This document shows positions 5,601-8,064 of a stretch of 8,064 bases of DNA, one piece after another. The stretch is taken from the NCBI GenBank assembly GCA_947523045.1, contig CANNUR010000128.1:1-8064 (forward strand), written 5' to 3'. The translations under genes and the position numbers were made by a program. The notes below the pieces were generated by a model. The model saw nothing but the letters and a program-made list of their open reading frames with translations. It ran no database searches and was not told where the DNA came from. Each line of letters begins with the position of its first letter. Position 1 is the first letter of the stretch. The stretch comes from an uncultured Prosthecobacter sp. (GTDB taxonomy: Bacteria; Verrucomicrobiota; Verrucomicrobiia; Verrucomicrobiales; Verrucomicrobiaceae).

Positions 5601-8064
5601 CCGGTAAAACCGGAGCCTACGCCGTCCGCGTCTCCGGCGATGGCCTCAGTGTGCTCAGCAACATCGTGCGCGTTGACCTGCGTGCGCCGCCCGTCTTTAC
5701 CACTCAGCCCCAAGCCAAGGTCGTTGAGGTCGGCCAGCCGCTCGAACTTGAAGTCAACGGCACTGGGTCACCCCTGCCGGTGATCGCTTGGCTGCGCTCG
5801 GGCAAGGTGGTGCCCAAGCAGACCTCGCCGAAGCTCAGCCTGCCCGCCGCGAGTCTGGCCGATGGAGGTGTTTATCAGGCGCGCGCCAGCAATGTCGCCG
5901 CCAAGAACGTGCTCAGTCAGCCCGCCGAGGTGTTGGTGGTCGACAAGTCGTCACGTCTGGCGGTCGGGCTGGCCGGCAAAAAGGTGGTGCTGACGGCGCA
6001 GGCGACCGGCGGTCCCGGACTTCAGTATCAGTGGTTCCGCAACGGCAACCTGCTGCTCGTCGAAACCGAGGCGATGAGTGGGATCTCGCAAGCCCAGCTT
6101 ACGCTTCATGCGCTGAGCAACGACGAACTCGGCAATTTCACCTGCCGTGTCAGCAGTCCGAGCAGCGGTTTGCAGACCGACACGGGTGCTTGGCGCGTCC
6201 ACCTCGCCGAACGCCCGGTGCTGGCGAATTTTACCCCTGCCAATGCCTACATCGGCCTCGATTACGATCACACCCTGCCGTTCGGCGGTGAGGCCAACAT
6301 CTCGGTGGCCCAGTTCACCATCAAGGGCCTGCCGGCCGGTTTGCGCATGGACCCCGCCACCGGCCGCATCCAGGGGCGGCCGACGCGCCCGGGCTTCTAT
6401 CCGCTGACCGTCACCGGTCGCAACGCCGCCGGTGTCAGTCTGCCGGTGAGCGGCACGCTGGTCGTGCTGCCCATGCCTGAGCCGGCAGTGGGCTCCTTCA
6501 TTGGCCAGGTTGCACCTTCCGCAGTGCTCAATGGCAGCAAGGGCGGGCGCTTCGACATGACCGTCACCGATGGCGGCCAGGTCAGTGGCAAGCTGTCGGA
6601 GGGCAAGTCCAGCTACAGCTTTACCGGCAGCATGCGCCAGACGCCCGGCAGCAGCTTCGCCACCGGCCAGGCCGTCATCGTCCGGCGCGGCCAGTCCAAC
6701 CTGACCCTGATTTTTCAAACCGTCGCCCTGCAGGGCTTCACCGACAGTGGCGATATCAGCGGCATTGTCACCGATGGTTTCAACACCGCTGAGATCTACG
6801 GCTACCGCCGCATTTATCATCCGTCGTGGAATCCGGTCGGACTGCAGCAGATTTTCAACATCGGCCTGCATCTGGATGAGGAGGATGTCGATGAAGATGG
6901 CATTCCTCAGGGCACCGGGTTTCTGCGCGCGGCGCTCGCCAACAGCGGAGTCGTCACCAGCGCGGGGCGCATGGGCGACGGCACCAGTTTTACCTGCAGT
7001 TCCTACCTCGGCAGCCAGTTCCAGTTCCTGGTCTACCAGTCGCTCTACAAGGGCACTGGGGCGGTGGGCGGGGTGCAGAGTGTCCTCGGCGTCAATCTCG
7101 CGCCGGCAGGCGTCAACGAGCTGTGGCTGCGGGTTTCCGGCAGCTTGAACTGGCGCAAGGATCCACAGGCCTCTGCGAAGGAGCGCTCCTACCGCGAGGG
7201 TTTCGGTCCGCTGACCCTGAAGACACTGGGCATTTCCTACAACGCACCTGCCCCCGGCAAGCCGGTGCTCGGCCTGCCCCAGGGCAGTGACCTGAATGCC
7301 AGCCTGTCTTTCGAGCAGGGGGGGCTCGACGCTGCTGAAACCGATCCGGACGTGCCGCTGCTCACCCTCAACGGCAGCAATGTCCCAGGCATTCCCGCCG
7401 CCGGCAATCCGGGGGCGGTCAATCTCGCGGTCATCCGCACCACCGGGGTGATCAGTGGCAGCTTCAGCCTTCAGGACGACCCCGAGTTGAAACCCCAGCG
7501 CAAGGCCAATTTTTACGGGCTGGTCATTCCGCGGATTCCCGACACCCAGACCCAGCGCCGCAATGAGTTCAACGAGGTGGTCACGGTGGATGTGCCGGGC
7601 GACACCGGCAAGGGCGTGGGCAGCTTCCTGCTCGCGCAGAAACCCTCGGAGGGCCCGCCGGCAACGACGCTCAAGACCTCACCCCTGCTGGCCGGCGACC
7701 TGCGCCTGAGTTCCGCGCCGATTCAGATCCTCACCCAGCCCGTGGCGGCCATTGTCGATCCGGGCGACAGCCACACCTTCACAGTTTCCGCCCAGGCGCT
7801 TGGCACGCTCAGCTACCAGTGGCGCTTCAAGGGCACCAGCATCAGCGGCGCCATCGGTGCCAGCTATCAGCTTACCGCCATCAATGAGGGCAACCAGGGT
7901 GAGTACGATGTCGTTATCAGCACCCCCTACGGCCGCATTGTCAGCGCTCCGGCCCTGCTCACCGTCAACAACCCGGTCTCTTCGGTCATCATCAGCCGCA
8001 GCCCGAATGATGACCTGATTGACGAGGGGCAGTCGGTGACGTTCACGGCAGCAGCCGTCGGCAG
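2693..8064 (+). CDS. Giant secreted multidomain protein with FN3, He_PIG, cyclophilin and Ig-like domains (C-terminus beyond window)
   Basis: The frame is open from ATG 2693 to the right edge: 1,790 complete codons plus two bases, with no stop. The N-terminus is a signal peptide: RR at 10-11, hydrophobic 12-23, probable cleavage after ATA at 23-25. Domains by eye are four FN3-like modules (about 35-483), a He_PIG module (525-605, motif GLPSGLAFNATTGVISGTP), and a cyclophilin-type peptidyl-prolyl isomerase domain (643-808). Then come a cadherin/Ig-like module (825-908), three Ig-like domains (912-996, 998-1083, 1084-1174), a second He_PIG (1176-1262, motif GLPAGLRMDPATGRIQG), a glycine-rich beta region (1267-1650), an Ig-like domain (1676-1757) and the start of another. 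A surface adhesin or extracellular matrix role is inferred; the isomerase could help fold this or other exported proteins. An in-frame TTG at 2669 is a less likely start. No Shine-Dalgarno motif is seen. Automated pipelines would probably name it an immunoglobulin-domain protein or peptidylprolyl isomerase. Any sorting signal, such as a PEP-CTERM-like tail, would be off the window. Confidence 0.93.
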   Translation, partial: MLSLSPPFFRRLACLTLLPALVATALPPGAPSDVKARVSVGVKNGNTTLTGDTYVLTWDDNAIDETGYRVDFRGGNTGPFYNAGYFGPNQEGLYLGGGTSSPFNLLPGQTIQFQVTAFKYNGAKIESRAGPIQTITYPSATGALATPTGLTAAGQGDGRVQLNWVDTSNAETYHQVFYKKQADETYTKSFYLELDRTEVLLRSGQLPPSKLAHLNSGSLANSRVDFVPGTTYNFRVRSVLRLIQAQNNYHNATPVRVTPYDSELSNEVSLAIPALGAPTNLQGSVLDQTRIRLRWTDNSDNEGGYRIEYKDLDESTWTQLGSGAATTAANATQFDVTVGSAVTLDWRVRAVYLDPVSGNEVSLSAPSNEIELGTTFPGPGNLTATDTGYAGQIRLEWQDQSEAETNFEVFARVKGTPDWKHALTLPADTRRVNVTQAEFTEGSLSDFEKGTAHEFRVEAVIYTRNSSGAVVGRVAAQEGAEAEATPNHGFVTPWQNLFADDPFSDSPEDKARLAANGYTEDDVIIRPFHPVRQGEFFQYRLATSNPDARTTWNVTGLPSGLAFNATTGVISGTPSVAGLFPCTLTAQFNNDHTATATLNLRVLPQGAVPTTAGPIPDVTYAPGLQLVLPLQDKFADADSQAAVRLRTTLGDLDVLLYPELTPESVQNFLHYVNNGTYNGVAFHRSVPGFIIQTGSYVPVQAPDFFVLGQPSRLSPRNEPGISNVRGTVAWAKLPGSPDSATLDFFVNLADNSLNLDNQNEGFAAFGRVAGSGMNVADAIAALPIGVYRNFNSGSGNNSSLDKRVQLFEFSNGQYQFLRREALETVPMNSEGSAPVDMDVEKTVRIQQATQVPVFRYSITANSDSSVVSTAISGTNLVLQTLKEGSSQITVQATDLDGNVSSQTFTATVVRNYKAPVITRQPVSVTVTEGGTAKLTVKASGSGTLGYQWLKDGNELDGQTEPTLVVPGVNAGKTGAYAVRVSGDGLSVLSNIVRVDLRAPPVFTTQPQAKVVEVGQPLELEVNGTGSPLPVIAWLRSGKVVPKQTSPKLSLPAASLADGGVYQARASNVAAKNVLSQPAEVLVVDKSSRLAVGLAGKKVVLTAQATGGPGLQYQWFRNGNLLLVETEAMSGISQAQLTLHALSNDELGNFTCRVSSPSSGLQTDTGAWRVHLAERPVLANFTPANAYIGLDYDHTLPFGGEANISVAQFTIKGLPAGLRMDPATGRIQGRPTRPGFYPLTVTGRNAAGVSLPVSGTLVVLPMPEPAVGSFIGQVAPSAVLNGSKGGRFDMTVTDGGQVSGKLSEGKSSYSFTGSMRQTPGSSFATGQAVIVRRGQSNLTLIFQTVALQGFTDSGDISGIVTDGFNTAEIYGYRRIYHPSWNPVGLQQIFNIGLHLDEEDVDEDGIPQGTGFLRAALANSGVVTSAGRMGDGTSFTCSSYLGSQFQFLVYQSLYKGTGAVGGVQSVLGVNLAPAGVNELWLRVSGSLNWRKDPQASAKERSYREGFGPLTLKTLGISYNAPAPGKPVLGLPQGSDLNASLSFEQGGLDAAETDPDVPLLTLNGSNVPGIPAAGNPGAVNLAVIRTTGVISGSFSLQDDPELKPQRKANFYGLVIPRIPDTQTQRRNEFNEVVTVDVPGDTGKGVGSFLLAQKPSEGPPATTLKTSPLLAGDLRLSSAPIQILTQPVAAIVDPGDSHTFTVSAQALGTLSYQWRFKGTSISGAIGASYQLTAINEGNQGEYDVVISTPYGRIVSAPALLTVNNPVSSVIISRSPNDDLIDEGQSVTFTAAAVG
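2795..4141 (+). other. Four tandem fibronectin type III-like modules (domain-level feature of the giant protein)
   Basis: Residues 35-483 contain four modules, recognised by a shared B-strand tryptophan followed by an Asp, a polar turn, a Glu and an aromatic. The four are WDDNAIDETGYRV (W58), WVDTSNAETYHQV (W164), WTDNSDNEGGYRI (W295) and WQDQSEAETNFEV (W397). Each also has the later strand typical of FN3: FQVTAF, FRVRSV, WRVRAV and FRVEAV. Their mutual similarity points to duplication within the gene. The second is about 30 residues longer than the rest, with an extra segment before its FRVRSV strand. Modules of this type usually act as extracellular spacers or carbohydrate- and protein-binding units. 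Confidence 0.8.
4619..5116 (+). other. Cyclophilin-type peptidyl-prolyl cis-trans isomerase domain (domain-level feature)
   Basis: Residues 643-808 form a complete cyclophilin fold inserted among beta modules. It starts RLRTTLGDLDVLLYPELTPE, continues with NFLHYVNNGTYNGVAFHR, and has the signature FHRSVPGFIIQTG (682-694), matching human CypA F53-H54-R55...F60...Q63. The later core is GTVAWAK (726-732), SATLDFFVN (739-747) and GFAAFGRV (761-768), which resembles E. coli periplasmic PpiA. R684, F689 and Q692 preserve the catalytic Arg55, Phe60 and Gln63. The residue matching CypA Gln111 is Asp743 instead, and the Met100 position is Trp730. Activity is therefore plausible but not certain. Confidence 0.93.
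5426..6214 (+). other. Three tandem Ig-like domains (domain-level feature)
   Basis: Residues 912-1174 contain three immunoglobulin-like modules, each with the C-strand tryptophan motif: YQWLKDGNEL (W948), IAWLRSGKVV (W1033) and YQWFRNGNLL (W1114). The first two begin with bacterial Ig openings (ITRQPVSVTVTEGG and FTTQPQAKVVEVGQ), and the F-strand tyrosines appear in GAYAVRV and GVYQARA. The third ends in FTCRVSSP, with C1151 as the only core cysteine. None therefore has the intradomain disulfide of classical Ig domains, as is common in bacterial versions. A further copy, YQWRFKGTSI (W1710), lies at residues 1676-1757. Confidence 0.82.
6488..7645 (+). other. Glycine-rich beta region of the type found in Verrucomicrobiota secreted proteins (domain-level feature)
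   Basis: Residues 1267-1650 form a long beta-rich segment between the second He_PIG and the next Ig domain. It contains three similar strand-turn-strand units: GRFDMTVTDGGQVSGKLSEG (starting near 1285), GFLRAALANSGVVTSAGRMG (starting near 1409) and VIRTTGVISGSFSLQDD (1580-1596). Each is a run leading into a Gly-x-(Val/Ile)-(Ser/Thr)-x-(Gly/Ala) turn. The third is followed by YGLVIPRI and GSFLLAQKP. I associate this layout, from memory, with a recurrent uncharacterised C-terminal module in large Verrucomicrobiota Ig proteins. An acidic DxDxDG-like loop (DVDEDG, 1398-1403 within DEEDVDEDG) could bind calcium. The function is unknown. Confidence 0.5.

Noticed and set aside
2666..5713. Antisense open frame of about 1,015 codons on the minus strand
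   Set aside because: It lies opposite the giant gene, whose translation shows clear domains. The antisense product has no recognisable domain, is rich in Gly, Arg, Val and His, and is the expected by-product of high GC content and biased codon use.
5951..6871. Minus-strand open frame of about 306 codons
   Set aside because: It is antisense to the third Ig and second He_PIG domains of the giant protein and shows no motif of its own.

Overview
The window is GC-rich bacterial DNA, densely coding, with no RNA genes, mobile elements or CRISPR. A secreted giant protein built from Ig, FN3, putative-Ig (He_PIG) and cyclophilin modules, a short exported FG-GAP protein, and the absence of Shine-Dalgarno motifs suggest a Verrucomicrobiota (Opitutia-like) genome. 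This is an inference from family style, since no marker gene in the window settles the taxonomy.

Left part (1-2507), all on the minus strand. Reading in the direction of transcription, the order is an exported FG-GAP/VCBS beta-propeller protein (2507-1317), a TauE/SafE-type membrane permease (1301-531, GTG start), and the N-terminal 151 residues of sucC, the succinyl-CoA ligase beta subunit, which runs off the left edge. The first two are 15 bases apart and probably co-transcribed. sucC has its own good sigma70-like promoter in the 77-base gap before it (TTGACC, 16 bp, TATGCT), so the TCA-cycle gene appears to be a separate unit.

Middle (2508-2692). A 185-base divergent intergenic region, relatively AT-rich around 2591-2640, holds the start signals for the FG-GAP gene to the left and the giant gene to the right.

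Right part (2693-8064), plus strand. One uninterrupted reading frame of 1,790 complete codons is still open at the right edge. It has a signal peptide, four FN3-like modules, a He_PIG module, a complete cyclophilin-type peptidyl-prolyl isomerase domain, a cadherin/Ig-like module, three Ig-like domains, a second He_PIG, a roughly 380-residue glycine-rich beta region of a type seen in Verrucomicrobiota secreted proteins, and further Ig-like domains. It is most likely a cell-surface or extracellular adhesin or matrix protein. Its cyclophilin domain has an Asp in place of the usual active-site Gln, so whether it is catalytic is open.

Functionally the window joins central metabolism (sucC), an anion exporter and two exported beta-rich proteins. 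Nothing in the sequence ties the giant protein to the left-hand genes beyond the shared divergent promoter region.
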